This document shows positions 32,666 through 41,571 of a stretch of DNA of 64,000 bases, one piece after another. The stretch is from Nocardioides luti (GTDB lineage: Bacteria > Actinomycetota > Actinomycetes > Propionibacteriales > Nocardioidaceae), in NCBI RefSeq assembly GCF_014212315.1, contig NZ_JACKXE010000001.1, positions 496,001 through 560,000 of the forward strand. The letters are read 5' to 3'. Numbering within the stretch: the first letter of the stretch is position 1; each line of letters opens with the position of its first letter. The translations under genes and the position numbers were made by a program. The notes under the pieces were generated by a model. That model searched no databases. It was not told where the DNA came from and was given only the letters and a program-made list of their open reading frames with translations.

Positions 32666-34168
32666 TCAGGGTCGCGGCAGGGAGGGGTCGAGGTCGGCGT
32701 ACCGGTGGAACCACGGGCGCGCCTCCTCGAGCTGGGCCGCGACCTGCAGCAGCAGGCCGTCCGTCCCGAGGGCGCCGACCAGCTGGATGCCCAGGGGCAG
32801 GCCGGCCGCGGTCCAGTGGGTCGGCACGCTGATGGCCGGGCGGCCGGTCAGGTTGGCGAGCTGGGTGTAGGGCACCCAGCCGAGGTTGTCCTGGATCAGC
32901 TGGTCGATCATCCCGGTGGCCGTGAGGATCCTGCCGCCGCGCGTGCGCGCGACGACCCGGGCGGCGCGCTGCAGGTTGCGCGGCGTGGTGAGCTCGCCGA
33001 CGGCCAGCGGCGGCCGGGCCAGGGTCGGGGTGAGGAAGAGGTCGTGGGTCTCGTGGAAGCCCGCGAGCGCCCGGGTGTGGTCGTTGACGCGGGCGAGCGA
33101 CTGCAGCAGCGGCAGCATCCCCGCGGCCCGGCCGAGCTCGGCGGTGGCCAGGGTGTCGGCCTCGAAGTGGCTGTCCGGCGAACCGAGGCGGCGCTTCACG
33201 TCGGCGACCTGGGCGTACAGCTGGGCGAACCAGATCGTCAGGAAGTCGCGCGCCAGCGCCTCGTCGTCGTGCGGCGGCGCGACCTCCTCGACCTCGTGAC
33301 CCAGCTCGGTCAGCAGCGCGGCGGCCTGCTCCACGGCGGCGACGGCCTCGGGGTCCGGGCTGGCGTTGATCGCGGACGAACAGGAGTACCCGATGCGCAG
33401 CCGGCCCGGCCGCTCCCGGATCGCGTCGGCGAACGACGTCGTGGGGCGCGCTCCGTCGTACGGCGCCCCGGCGTCGGGCCCGATGATCGCGTCGAGCAGC
33501 GCGGCGCTGTCGCGGACGGTCCGGGACACCACGCCCTGCGTGACCATCCCGAACATCACCTCGCCGGTCTGCGGGCCGGACGGGCCGATGCCCCGGCTGG
33601 TCTTGAGACCGACCAGGCCGTTGCACGCGGCCGGGATCCGCACCGATCCCCCGCCGTCGTTGGCGCCGGCGGCCGGCACGATGCCCGCCGCGACGGCCGC
33701 GCCGGACCCGCCGGACGAGCCGCCCGGGGTGTGGCCCACGCTCCACGGGTTGCGGGCCGGGCCCCACAGGTCGGGCTCGGTGAGGCCCTTGGCGCCGAAC
33801 TCCGGGGTGTTGGTCTTGCCGAAGACGACCAGGCCCGCGTCGAGGAACCGCTGCGTCACGAGCGCGTGCCGGTCGGCCACGTCGTCGCGGAGCGCCCGCG
33901 AGCCGTTGGACGTCGGGTAGCCGGCGTACTCCTGGCCGAGGTCCTTGACCAGGAACGGCACCCCCGCGAACGGCCCCGACAGCCCGGGGTCGGCGGCCTG
34001 CGCGTCCGCCACCTCGTCCAGCGGCACGACGACCGCGTTCAGCGCCGGGTTGACGGCGTCGCGGCGCTCGCGCGCCAGGGCGAGGAGCTCGGCGGCGGTC
34101 ACCTCGCCACCGGCCACCAGGCCGGCCAGGGTCGTCGCGTCGGAGGTGAGGTACTCGCTCTGGTCCAT
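32666..34168 (-). CDS. amidase (amidase-signature family)
   Basis: A 500-residue hydrolase of carboxylic amides. The Ser-cisSer-Lys triad is visible: Lys in [14 protein letters not shown], and the two serines in [19 protein letters not shown], followed by [20 protein letters not shown]. Residues 50-70 carry [17 protein letters not shown], the usual lead-in. It is longer than GatA and has no glutamyl-tRNA context, so it is a catabolic amidase. ATG at 34168. It converges on the S15-type hydrolase (6 bases apart) and is divergent from the DUF2200 gene. Confidence 0.9.
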   Translation of the reverse strand: MDQSEYLTSDATTLAGLVAGGEVTAAELLALARERRDAVNPALNAVVVPLDEVADAQAADPGLSGPFAGVPFLVKDLGQEYAGYPTSNGSRALRDDVADRHALVTQRFLDAGLVVFGKTNTPEFGAKGLTEPDLWGPARNPWSVGHTPGGSSGGSGAAVAAGIVPAAGANDGGGSVRIPAACNGLVGLKTSRGIGPSGPQTGEVMFGMVTQGVVSRTVRDSAALLDAIIGPDAGAPYDGARPTTSFADAIRERPGRLRIGYSCSSAINASPDPEAVAAVEQAAALLTELGHEVEEVAPPHDDEALARDFLTIWFAQLYAQVADVKRRLGSPDSHFEADTLATAELGRAAGMLPLLQSLARVNDHTRALAGFHETHDLFLTPTLARPPLAVGELTTPRNLQRAARVVARTRGGRILTATGMIDQLIQDNLGWVPYTQLANLTGRPAISVPTHWTAAGLPLGIQLVGALGTDGLLLQVAAQLEEARPWFHRYADLDPSLPRP

Positions 34169-34197
34169 GGCCGGAGCCTAGGGCTACCCTCACGCGG

Positions 34198-34539
34198 ATG
34201 AGCCGGATCTTCCAGACGAGTGTCGCCTCGGTCTACCCCCACTACGTGGCGAAGGTGGAGCGCAAGGGCCGCAGCCAGGCCGAGCTCGACGAGGTGATCA
34301 CGTGGCTGACCGGCTTCGACGCCGCCGACCTGGAGCACCACCTCGCGGCCGGGACGACCTTCGAGGAGTTCTTCGCGCAGGCGACCCTCAACCCGCACGT
34401 CCACCTGATCACCGGAGTGGTGTGCGGGATCCGGGTCGAGGAGGTGGAGGACCCGCTGATGCAGCAGATCCGGTTCCTCGACAAGCTGGTCGACGAGCTC
34501 GCCCGCGGCAAGGCGATGAGCAAGGTGCTGAGGGGCTGA
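34198..34539 (+). CDS. DUF2200-family protein
   Basis: 113 residues, matching the usual length. Characteristic blocks: [23 protein letters not shown] at the start, then [12 protein letters not shown] and [18 protein letters not shown]. The family is widespread in bacteria, small, soluble and without known function. ATG at 34198. It is followed after one base by the metallo-beta-lactamase-fold gene, so the pair is probably cotranscribed. Confidence 0.85.
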   Translation: MSRIFQTSVASVYPHYVAKVERKGRSQAELDEVITWLTGFDAADLEHHLAAGTTFEEFFAQATLNPHVHLITGVVCGIRVEEVEDPLMQQIRFLDKLVDELARGKAMSKVLRG

Positions 34540-34540
34540 C

Positions 34541-35482
34541 GTGCGGCTCAAGCGGGGGCGACCCGACCTCGGCAGGTACGCCGACCGCTTCGACGTGCCG
34601 GCGGCGGCCCCCGCCGGGGCCGCGGGCGGTGACGCGCTGTCCGTGACGTTCCTCGGAGTCGCGACGCTGCTGCTCGACGACGGCGAGTCCGCGATCCTGA
34701 CCGACGGCTTCTTCAGCCGGCCGTCGCTCCCGACGGTCGCGCTGCGCCGGCTCTCCCCCGACCTCGCCCGGATCGACGCGTCGCTCGCCCGCGCCGGGAT
34801 CGAGCGGCTGGACGCGGTGCTCCCGGTGCACACGCACTACGACCACGCCCAGGACTCCGCGGTCGTCGCCGAGCGGACCGGCGCCGTGCTCGTCGGAGGC
34901 ACGTCCGCGGCCAACATCGGACGCGGGCACGGCCTGCCCGAGGAGCGCCTCCGGGTCGCGGCACCCGGCGAGCCGATGACCTACGGCGCCTTCACGCTCA
35001 CCCTCGTCGAGTCGCACCACTGCCCGCCCGACCGCATGCCCGGGACCATCGACGAGCCGCTCGTGCCGCCGGCCAAGGCCGCGGCGTACCGCTGCGGCGA
35101 GGCCTGGTCGATCCTCGTGGAGCACACCAGCGGGCGGACCGCGCTGCTGCAGGGCAGTGCGGGCTACCTGCCCGGCGCCCTCAGCGGGCGCCGCGCCGAC
35201 GTCGCCTACCTCGGGGCCGGCCAGCTCGGGGTGCAGAGCCAGGAGTACGTCCGCACCTACTGGGCCGAGACGGTCCGCGCCGTCGGGGCGCGCCGTGTGG
35301 TCCTGACCCACTGGGACGACTTCTTCCGGCCGCTCGACCGCCCGCTGCGGGCGTTGCCGTACGCCGTCGACGACCTCGACGTCACGGTGCGCGTCCTGGC
35401 CGACCTGGCCCGGGCCGACGGCGTGAGCCTGCACTTCCCGACCGTGTGGCGCCGCGAGGATCCGTGGAGCGGGCTCGGCTGA
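34541..35482 (+). CDS. MBL-fold metallo-hydrolase
   Basis: A 313-residue metallo-beta-lactamase-fold protein. The metal motif is VHTHYDHAQD (HxHxDH). Further candidate ligands are the His pair in VESHHCPPD and the His in VVLTHWDDFF. The SVTFLGVATLLLDDG strand and ILTDGFFSRP with its Asp resemble UlaG/RomA-like phospholipase-type MBL proteins. GTG at 34541 lies one base after the DUF2200 stop. The substrate is unknown; a phosphodiester or lactone is plausible. It converges with the homocysteine methyltransferase-like gene. Confidence 0.85.
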   Translation: MRLKRGRPDLGRYADRFDVPAAAPAGAAGGDALSVTFLGVATLLLDDGESAILTDGFFSRPSLPTVALRRLSPDLARIDASLARAGIERLDAVLPVHTHYDHAQDSAVVAERTGAVLVGGTSAANIGRGHGLPEERLRVAAPGEPMTYGAFTLTLVESHHCPPDRMPGTIDEPLVPPAKAAAYRCGEAWSILVEHTSGRTALLQGSAGYLPGALSGRRADVAYLGAGQLGVQSQEYVRTYWAETVRAVGARRVVLTHWDDFFRPLDRPLRALPYAVDDLDVTVRVLADLARADGVSLHFPTVWRREDPWSGLG

Positions 35483-35488
35483 GGGGTC

Positions 35489-36400
35489 TCAGACGCCCCA
35501 GAGCGCCGCGACGTGCCGCGCGTCGGTGCCGCAGCAGCCCCCCAGCACGGTGACGGCCGGCAAGGCAGGCACCAGGGCGGCGTACGCCGCGGTGAGCTCG
35601 CCGAGGTCGCCGTCGTCGAGCTCCTCGGCCTCGTCCAGCTCGGCGTGGGTGAGCGTGGAGGCGTTGGGGCGGAGGCCGAGGATGCGGCTCGTCCACGCCC
35701 CGCCGTCGAGCCCGGGCGCGACGTGCGTCGGGTGGGCGCAGTTGACCAGGAAGTAGTCCGGCGCGGCCACCTCGTCGACCCCCTCGACCGCCGCCACCAG
35801 CGGGGTCCCGTCGGGCAGCCGGCCGTCGGTCTCGACGGTGAACGAGATCGCCACGGGCAGCCCCGCCTCCCGGGCCGCCCGGACGATGCCGACGGCCTCC
35901 TCCGGGCCGGTGAGCGTGTACGCCGTCACGAGGTCGGCCCCGGCGTCGGCGAACGCCCGGACCTGCGGCGCGTGGTAGGCCTGCGCCTCGTCCGGGTCGG
36001 CCCGCTCCCCCGCGCGGTAGCCGTCGCCGCGCGGCCCGATCGTGCCCCCGAGCAGCACGTCGGACAGGTCGTCGTGACGGCCGCGGATGCCTCGCATCAG
36101 CTCGACGGACGCCCGGTTGACCCGGTCGAGCGCCGCGGCGTCGTACCCGACCCGGGCGCCCCAGTCCGGGTTCGCCCGCCAGGTCGGCGTCTCGAGCAGC
36201 AGGCCGACACCGGCCCGCCGGGCGACGTCGGCGTACCCGTCGAAGTACGCCGTCAGCAGCTCCCGGCCGCGCGCGTCGTCGACGAGGGGGAACGCGGCGA
36301 ACTCGGGCAGGTCGACGCCGTGGTGGAAGATCAGGTCGGTCTCGAGGCCGCCGTCGGTGGCGAACCGGGTCCCCGAGAGCTGCGGCAGCGTGGAGTCCAT
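35489..36400 (-). CDS. homocysteine S-methyltransferase family protein
   Basis: A 303-residue TIM-barrel methyltransferase. ATDGGLETDL at the start, LLLETPTWRANPDWG, and the zinc ligands in FLVNCAHPTHVAP and TVLGGCCGTDARHV (one plus two cysteines) define the family, which moves a methyl from S-methylmethionine, betaine or similar donors to homocysteine. A betaine or folate domain is absent. The donor is not predictable. ATG at 36400 begins MDSTLPQL; longer upstream frames are not supported by a ribosome site. Confidence 0.88.
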   Translation of the reverse strand: MDSTLPQLSGTRFATDGGLETDLIFHHGVDLPEFAAFPLVDDARGRELLTAYFDGYADVARRAGVGLLLETPTWRANPDWGARVGYDAAALDRVNRASVELMRGIRGRHDDLSDVLLGGTIGPRGDGYRAGERADPDEAQAYHAPQVRAFADAGADLVTAYTLTGPEEAVGIVRAAREAGLPVAISFTVETDGRLPDGTPLVAAVEGVDEVAAPDYFLVNCAHPTHVAPGLDGGAWTSRILGLRPNASTLTHAELDEAEELDDGDLGELTAAYAALVPALPAVTVLGGCCGTDARHVAALWGV

Positions 36401-36621
36401 GCTCCAGAGTGGTCCCCTCCGGCCCCGGCCGCAACGATGAGTCGGCGTGATGGTCGCAGGTCGGGGCTGGCCGGGCCGGCGGGCCGGCCGAGCCGGGTGG
36501 GGCCGGGTACGCCGGACGTCATGCGGACGGTGGAGGCCCCTGCTCCGTCCGTACGACGTCCCGAGCTGCAGGACGTCCGACGATCTGGTCGCCCTGGCGA
36601 CCACATCGCATGACGTCCCGA
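36401..36621. other. intergenic region with GC-rich hairpin
   Basis: 221 bases without a convincing gene. It contains a GGCCGG...CCGGCC stem (36469-36489) and several copies of GACGTCC between 36537 and 36655. The stem may end transcription of the minus-strand membrane-protein pair or lie in the methyltransferase leader. Confidence 0.4.
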
Positions 36622-37122
36622 TCAGGATCCGAGGCCGACGTCCAGCATCGGGACGTCCCGGCAGGCGTCGGGCACCAGGTCATCGAGCCCCGGGAACGAC
36701 CGGGTCCGCGAGGTGCCGCCCTCCACCTGATCGCCCAGGTGCACCGTGTGACCCTCGGACGTGATGGCCACCTGCCGCCCGCTGCCCGTCACCGATGTCC
36801 CCTCCGGCCAGACGATCACGGACCCCTTCCCGTACGGCCCGACGAAACCGACACACCGGCCGCCCACCAGACCGAGCTCACCCATGACGCCGACACCCGC
36901 CGTTGGGCCTTCCTCGGAGCCCCAGCCCCGCGTGCGCCCGTCGACGAGCACGGTCACTCCCCCCGCGTCCACGGCACGGGGCGGGATGTCGATGACGTAG
37001 GGCTTGATCCACCGGACGTAGACGACCGCACCGGCTGCCACGAGCGCGACCAGTACTACCAGCACGACCAGCGTCGCCCGGCGCTTCGGTGCCCCGTCCT
37101 CGACCTCGACCTCAGGACCCAT
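36622..37122 (-). CDS. membrane-anchored protein of unknown function
   Basis: 166 residues: a short acidic/basic N-terminus, one membrane helix at about residues 17-35 (ATLVVLVVLVALVAAGAVV) and an outside domain containing VDAGGVTVLVDGRTRGWG, GGRCVGFVGPYGKGSVIVWPEG and DACRDVP. Two Cys may form a disulphide. No family is recognised. ATG at 37122 overlaps the end of the neighbouring membrane-anchored gene by 11 nt, so the two are translated together and may form a complex. Confidence 0.7.
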   Translation of the reverse strand: MGPEVEVEDGAPKRRATLVVLVVLVALVAAGAVVYVRWIKPYVIDIPPRAVDAGGVTVLVDGRTRGWGSEEGPTAGVGVMGELGLVGGRCVGFVGPYGKGSVIVWPEGTSVTGSGRQVAITSEGHTVHLGDQVEGGTSRTRSFPGLDDLVPDACRDVPMLDVGLGS

Positions 37123-37468
37123 CGACCAGCTCGCGGTCCCCGAGCGGCGCGTCGAGCCGGGCGTCGACGGTGTAGAGCACCCCGACGTCGCTGCACGAGC
37201 CGGCAGCGACCGACTCGGTCACCGTGATCACGACGCGCTCGGGCGACTCGTCGACGTCGACGGACGCGTGGTCGCGGCACTCGCTGCCGACGTACGACAC
37301 CCGGACGACGTTGCCGTCGAGCACGACCGGGTCCGACCAGCGCACCTGCTCGTCCTCACCGGCGCAGTGGACGAGGAGGACACCGGCCAGCACCAGGCCG
37401 GCGGTCGCCCCGACCACGACCAGGACCCACGCGGCCGCAGCCATCCCGAAGCGGTCGGTCCCCGTCAT
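37112..37468 (-). CDS. small membrane-anchored protein of unknown function
   Basis: 118 residues: a membrane helix at about residues 10-33 (AAAAWVLVVVGATAGLVLAG) and a short outside domain with three Cys (HCAGED, SECRDH, GSCSDV). The domain reads like a small beta-sandwich (NVVRVSYVGSEC, RVVITVTESV). No family is recognised. ATG at 37468. It overlaps the next gene by 11 nt. The pair lies between the methyltransferase and the glycerophosphotransferase. Confidence 0.68.
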   Translation of the reverse strand: MTGTDRFGMAAAAWVLVVVGATAGLVLAGVLLVHCAGEDEQVRWSDPVVLDGNVVRVSYVGSECRDHASVDVDESPERVVITVTESVAAGSCSDVGVLYTVDARLDAPLGDRELVDGS

Positions 37469-37578
37469 GGGGCCACTCTGGGCCAGCGACCGGCCACGCG
37501 GCCGGCGGGAGCACGGACCGTCGCCGAGTCGTGACCGGCGTACGTCGGTGCCGCGACCGCGCCGAGACCGGCGCGAGA

Positions 37579-38721
37579 TCAGGCCGTGATCGCCGCGGTG
37601 TCGTCCGGGGACGTGCCGAGCAACCGGTCGCGCAGGGCGACCAGGTCGGAGACGGCGTCGAGGAAGCGGACGGTGCTGTCGCCCACCTGGAGGTCGTCGA
37701 AGTAGTGGTGCCGCATCGCGACCCGGGCCAGGTGGTGCTCGTCCTGCTCGAGCCGGTCGCTGACCAGCGCGGTCAGGTCACCCACGGAGTCGGCGTCGAC
37801 GACGTCGGCGCAGCGGCTCACCGGGACCTCGGCGCGCAGCCGCTCGGCGTCGCGGTGCCGGTCGGTGAGGAAGATCGGCTTCTCGGTGCGGAGGTAGAGC
37901 CAGTCCAGGCCCACCGACGACACGTCGGTCACCATCGCGTCGCAGTCCGGGATCACGGCGAGGATGTCGCCGGTCGTGATCGAGACGTGGCCGGCGGCCG
38001 GGTCGCGGCGGGCCGCCTCGGTGACGAGGGCGAGGACGTTGCGGTGCGCCCGGCGCACGTCGGCGACGGGGCTCGTCTCGATCTTGGGGTGCGGCTTGTA
38101 GACGAGCCGCACGTCCGGCACCGCCAGCAGCGCCCGCACGATCTGCGTGCCGAGGGTGTCGAGGGAGGTGTAGTCGTTGTAGTCCGCGTCGCCCTCCCAG
38201 GTGGGCGCGTAGAGCACGGTACGACGCCGGCTGCTCACCAGCAGCGACGACGGTCGCAGGTCGAGCTGCGGCCGTCCCGTCCGCACCAGGCGGCGGGTGT
38301 CGAACTCCAGCAGCCCGGCCTCGTGCCGCAGCACCGCGGCCTCCCCGGCCACGAACACACGGTCGTAGGCCTTGGCGTTGTTGCTCGCCATGCTCTGCTT
38401 GTCGCTCTCCCCGTGGTTGATGTGCACGTGCAGCATCCGACCGTTGATGAGCGACTGGAAGTTCAGCATCGAGTTGTTGCAGTACAGGACCACCCGGGCG
38501 TCGAGGTCGTCGTACAGCGCCGTCAGCTCGGGGAAGGTCGGCGCGCACAGCACCGGCAGCCGGGTGCGCCCGCGCAGCAGGGTCGCGGACTCCTCGTCAC
38601 GCACGACGATGCCCACGGCGTGCTCGTCGTGCAGCCGCTCGAGGACGGCCAGCCACTGGACCAGCTGGTAGGTCCGGGACGGGTCGTCCGCGAAGTAGGC
38701 GATGACGGAGACCTCGGGCAC
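37579..38721 (-). CDS. CDP-glycerol glycerophosphotransferase family protein
   Basis: A 380-residue TagB/TagF-type enzyme, which adds glycerol-phosphate (or a related polyol-phosphate) to a cell-wall or capsule acceptor. The C-terminal signature is present: HINHGESDKQSM, TVLYAPTWEGDADYNDY, VRLVYKPHPKIETSP and DAMVTDVSSVGLDWL. The N-terminal half reads as a Rossmann-like domain. GTG at 38721. It is isolated from other teichoic-acid genes, so the product is not predictable; wall or capsule decoration is inferred. Confidence 0.85.
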   Translation of the reverse strand: MPEVSVIAYFADDPSRTYQLVQWLAVLERLHDEHAVGIVVRDEESATLLRGRTRLPVLCAPTFPELTALYDDLDARVVLYCNNSMLNFQSLINGRMLHVHINHGESDKQSMASNNAKAYDRVFVAGEAAVLRHEAGLLEFDTRRLVRTGRPQLDLRPSSLLVSSRRRTVLYAPTWEGDADYNDYTSLDTLGTQIVRALLAVPDVRLVYKPHPKIETSPVADVRRAHRNVLALVTEAARRDPAAGHVSITTGDILAVIPDCDAMVTDVSSVGLDWLYLRTEKPIFLTDRHRDAERLRAEVPVSRCADVVDADSVGDLTALVSDRLEQDEHHLARVAMRHHYFDDLQVGDSTVRFLDAVSDLVALRDRLLGTSPDDTAAITA

Positions 38722-38771
38722 TCAGCAAGCCTAGTCGGGCCACGTGAACAGCGGGAGAACGGCCCGTCGCC

Positions 38772-40022
38772 TCAGTCGAAGCTCGCCCGGATCAGGTCGC
38801 CGCCCCGCCCGGCGAGGTCGTCGACGGTCAGGTGGTAGCGCTCCTCGAGCACCACGTCCGCGTCGGCGTGCGCCTCGGCGTGCGCGTCCTGGAGCGCCGT
38901 CATCAGCGCCAGCGGCTCCTCGGGTCCGTACCGCTCGGCGAGCCACAGCAGCGAGGCCCAGGCGATGCCGTAGTTGGTGCCCATGTCGCGCCGGAACGCG
39001 ACGTTGTCCGGCATCGCGTCGATCCCCCGCTCCGCCGCCTGCCGGGCGCCGTCGGCGAGGTAGGTGTCGGGCTCGGGGAGCCACGCGTAGTAGTCCGCGA
39101 TCCCCTCGGTCACCCACGCCGGCACCCGGTCGAGGGCGTGCAGCGCCACGTGGGTGAACTCGTGGCGGATCACGATCCGCTGGTTGGTGGACGACTCGGT
39201 CAGCATCGACGGGGACAGCAGTGCGCGGGAGGCGAAGGCCTCGCCCTCCTCGTTGCGCACGTCGACCGCGATGCCGCCGAGCTGGGCCACCTCGGCGAGG
39301 TCGATGCCCTCGGTCCGGAACGCCCCCGGGTCGGAGAACGCGATGAGCAGCATCGCGTCCGTGTGGTCGGGCAGCACCTGCTGCAGCGGCTCCAGCGCCG
39401 CCTCGGCCGCCGTCAGCAGCTCGGGCGCATGGGAGGCCGAGCCGTCGTCGGTCACGACCCCGAAGTGGCCGCGGAAGGCGACGTGCACCCCCGGCAGGTC
39501 CCACGGCGCCTGCGAGACCTCGTCCCGGGAGACGACGTCGGCCACCACCCGCCAGCGCCCGCCGAGGCGGCGGAACTCCATGCGGTGCTCGGTCGAGACG
39601 GGCTGCTCGTCGAAGCGCCCGAGCTGCACCAGCTCGTCCACCTCGGCGACGAACCGGTCGGCGTCGCGGACCGAGACGTCGGGCATGCCCACGTCGTACG
39701 AGAACGAGGCCAGCGGCAGCGAGCGGTACCGCTCGAACCACGCGACCTGCGCCGCACGGTGCGGTGCGCCGACCCCGGCGAGGAACCCGCGCCGGTCGTG
39801 GGCCAGCGTCGCCCTGGCCCGGTCGACCAGCAGCGCCTCGACGGCGGCCCGGCGCGGGTCGCTCGGCGCCGGGTCCGTGGAGGCGGACGGCGAGCCCGGA
39901 GCGGTGGCGGCCGGGGCCGCCGAGGACGACGTACGCCGTCCCGCGTCGTCGCAGCCGGTCGCCACGAGCGCGACCAGGACGGTGAGTCCGGTCGCCACGA
40001 GGCGGACGGCAGGTCGGTGCAC
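38772..40022 (-). CDS. lipoprotein with gluzincin (HExxH) protease domain, paralogue A
   Basis: 416 residues with a lipoprotein signal (VALVATGC, Cys24), then a Ser/Pro/Ala-rich linker to about residue 55. A beta-rich domain follows (PLASFSYDVGMPD, HRMEFRRLGGRWRVVADV), then a zinc-protease-like domain: IVIRHEFTHVALHAL and, 19 residues after the first His, the third ligand Glu in PAWVTEGIADYYAWL. This is the peptidase-MA layout. It shares domain order and several motifs with the gene at 41572-42978, so the two are paralogues. GTG at 40022. It lies 22 bases after the amino-acid permease. Protease activity and target are unproven. Confidence 0.78.
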   Translation of the reverse strand: MHRPAVRLVATGLTVLVALVATGCDDAGRRTSSSAAPAATAPGSPSASTDPAPSDPRRAAVEALLVDRARATLAHDRRGFLAGVGAPHRAAQVAWFERYRSLPLASFSYDVGMPDVSVRDADRFVAEVDELVQLGRFDEQPVSTEHRMEFRRLGGRWRVVADVVSRDEVSQAPWDLPGVHVAFRGHFGVVTDDGSASHAPELLTAAEAALEPLQQVLPDHTDAMLLIAFSDPGAFRTEGIDLAEVAQLGGIAVDVRNEEGEAFASRALLSPSMLTESSTNQRIVIRHEFTHVALHALDRVPAWVTEGIADYYAWLPEPDTYLADGARQAAERGIDAMPDNVAFRRDMGTNYGIAWASLLWLAERYGPEEPLALMTALQDAHAEAHADADVVLEERYHLTVDDLAGRGGDLIRASFD

Positions 40023-40044
40023 GGCTCCCCCGGTGACGTCGCCG

Positions 40045-41544
40045 TCAGGCGGTCGGCGCCTCCTTGCGCTCCCCCTCGTCGGTGACGAAGCTGTGCCGCT
40101 GGCCGTAGACGAAGTAGATGACGAAGCCGATCGCCATCCACACGAGGAACCGCAGCCAGGTCTCGAGGCTGAGGTTGACCATCAGGTAGACGCAGACCAG
40201 TGCGGCGACGATCGGCAGCACCGGGCTGAACGGCACCTTGAAGGCCCGCTCGAGGTCGGGGCGGGTCCTGCGCAGGATCGGCACGGCGATCGAGACGAGA
40301 GCGAACGCCGACAGCGTCCCGATGTTCACCATCTCCTCGAGCTTGTCGATCGGGGTGAACGCCGCGACGGCGGCGACCAGGCCGCCGATGGTGAGGGTGA
40401 TCCGGACCGGGGTGCCCGTGCGGGCGCTGGTCTTGCCGAAGGCGTGCGGCAGCAGGCCGTCGCGGCTCATCGAGAACAGCACACGGACGGCGCCGATGAG
40501 CAGCGTCATGACGACGGTGGTGAGACCGGCGACGGCACCCGCGGCGATCAGCGTGGCGAAGCCGTCGTGGCCGACGGACTGGAACGCCGAGGCCAGCGCG
40601 GCCTCGGTGTCGATCTTGTCGTAGCGGACCATGCCGGTGATCACCAGCGCGACCGCCATGTACAGGATCGTGCAGATCACCAGCGAGAAGATGATGCCGC
40701 GGGGCAGGTCCTTCTGCGGGTTCTTGGCCTCCTCCGCGGTCGTGGCGACCACGTCGAAGCCGATGTAGGCGAAGAACACGATCGAGGCGCCGGAGATGAT
40801 ACCGAGCACGCCGTACGTCGACGGCTCGAGGCCGAAGGCCCACTGGATGAGCGGCTGGGTCAGCCCGCCCGCGGTGGGGGTGTCGGCGGCCGGCGGGATG
40901 AACGGCGAGTAGTTGCCGCCCTTGATGAAGAACAGCCCGGCCACGATCACGAACAGCACGATGAAGAGCTTCACGCCGACCAGCACCAGGTTGACGCGCA
41001 TCGACTCCTTGATGCCGACGGCGATCAGCGCCGTCAGCACCAGGACGAGCAGCAGCGCGGCGAGGTTCACGTGGCCCCAGGAGAACGTCGCGGGGTCGGC
41101 CGGGCCGACCGAGTCGGGCCAGCCGAGCCCGATCTCCTCGAGGAAGGTCACGAAGTAGGTGCTCCAGCCCTGGGCGACCACGGAGGCGCCGAGCATCAGC
41201 TCCAGGATGAGGTCCCAGCCGATGATCCAGGCGACGAGCTCGCCCATGGTGGCGTAGGAGAACGTGTACGCCGACCCGGAGACCGGCACGGTCGAGGCGA
41301 ACTCCGCGTAGCAGAGCGCCGCGAGGCCGCAGCACGCCGCGGCGATCGCGAAGGAGAACACGACGCCCGGCCCGGCGAACTGGGAGGCGGCGGTGCCGGT
41401 CAGCGTGAAGATGCCGGCACCGATGATCACCCCGATGCCGAAGACGGTCAGGTCGAGGGCCGACAGGGACTTCTTGAGCTTGAAGTCCGGGTCCTCGGTG
41501 TCTTCCATGGACTGTTCGACGGACTTGGTGCGCAGCACGTTCAT
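40045..41544 (-). CDS. APC-superfamily amino-acid permease
   Basis: A 499-residue transporter with about 12 membrane helices, closest in layout to cationic-amino-acid (CAT) permeases. Helix 1 reads GIGVIIGAGIFTLTG, the unwound substrate-binding segment; SASIVFFAYIGFD is replaced here by GASIVFFAYIGFDVVATTAEEAK, the CAT-type signature in helix 6 and its loop. ATG at 41544. It sits between the two gluzincin lipoproteins (22 and 27 bases apart), so all three may be cotranscribed. The amino acid carried is not predictable. Confidence 0.9.
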   Translation of the reverse strand: MNVLRTKSVEQSMEDTEDPDFKLKKSLSALDLTVFGIGVIIGAGIFTLTGTAASQFAGPGVVFSFAIAAACCGLAALCYAEFASTVPVSGSAYTFSYATMGELVAWIIGWDLILELMLGASVVAQGWSTYFVTFLEEIGLGWPDSVGPADPATFSWGHVNLAALLLVLVLTALIAVGIKESMRVNLVLVGVKLFIVLFVIVAGLFFIKGGNYSPFIPPAADTPTAGGLTQPLIQWAFGLEPSTYGVLGIISGASIVFFAYIGFDVVATTAEEAKNPQKDLPRGIIFSLVICTILYMAVALVITGMVRYDKIDTEAALASAFQSVGHDGFATLIAAGAVAGLTTVVMTLLIGAVRVLFSMSRDGLLPHAFGKTSARTGTPVRITLTIGGLVAAVAAFTPIDKLEEMVNIGTLSAFALVSIAVPILRRTRPDLERAFKVPFSPVLPIVAALVCVYLMVNLSLETWLRFLVWMAIGFVIYFVYGQRHSFVTDEGERKEAPTA

Positions 41545-41571
41545 GCCGCAGAACGTAACCCCTCGCGACGC

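Noticed and set aside
36447-36764. Small plus-strand gene in the methyltransferase-membrane protein gap
   Set aside because: The Arg/Pro-rich translation runs into the antisense of the next gene and has no ribosome site.
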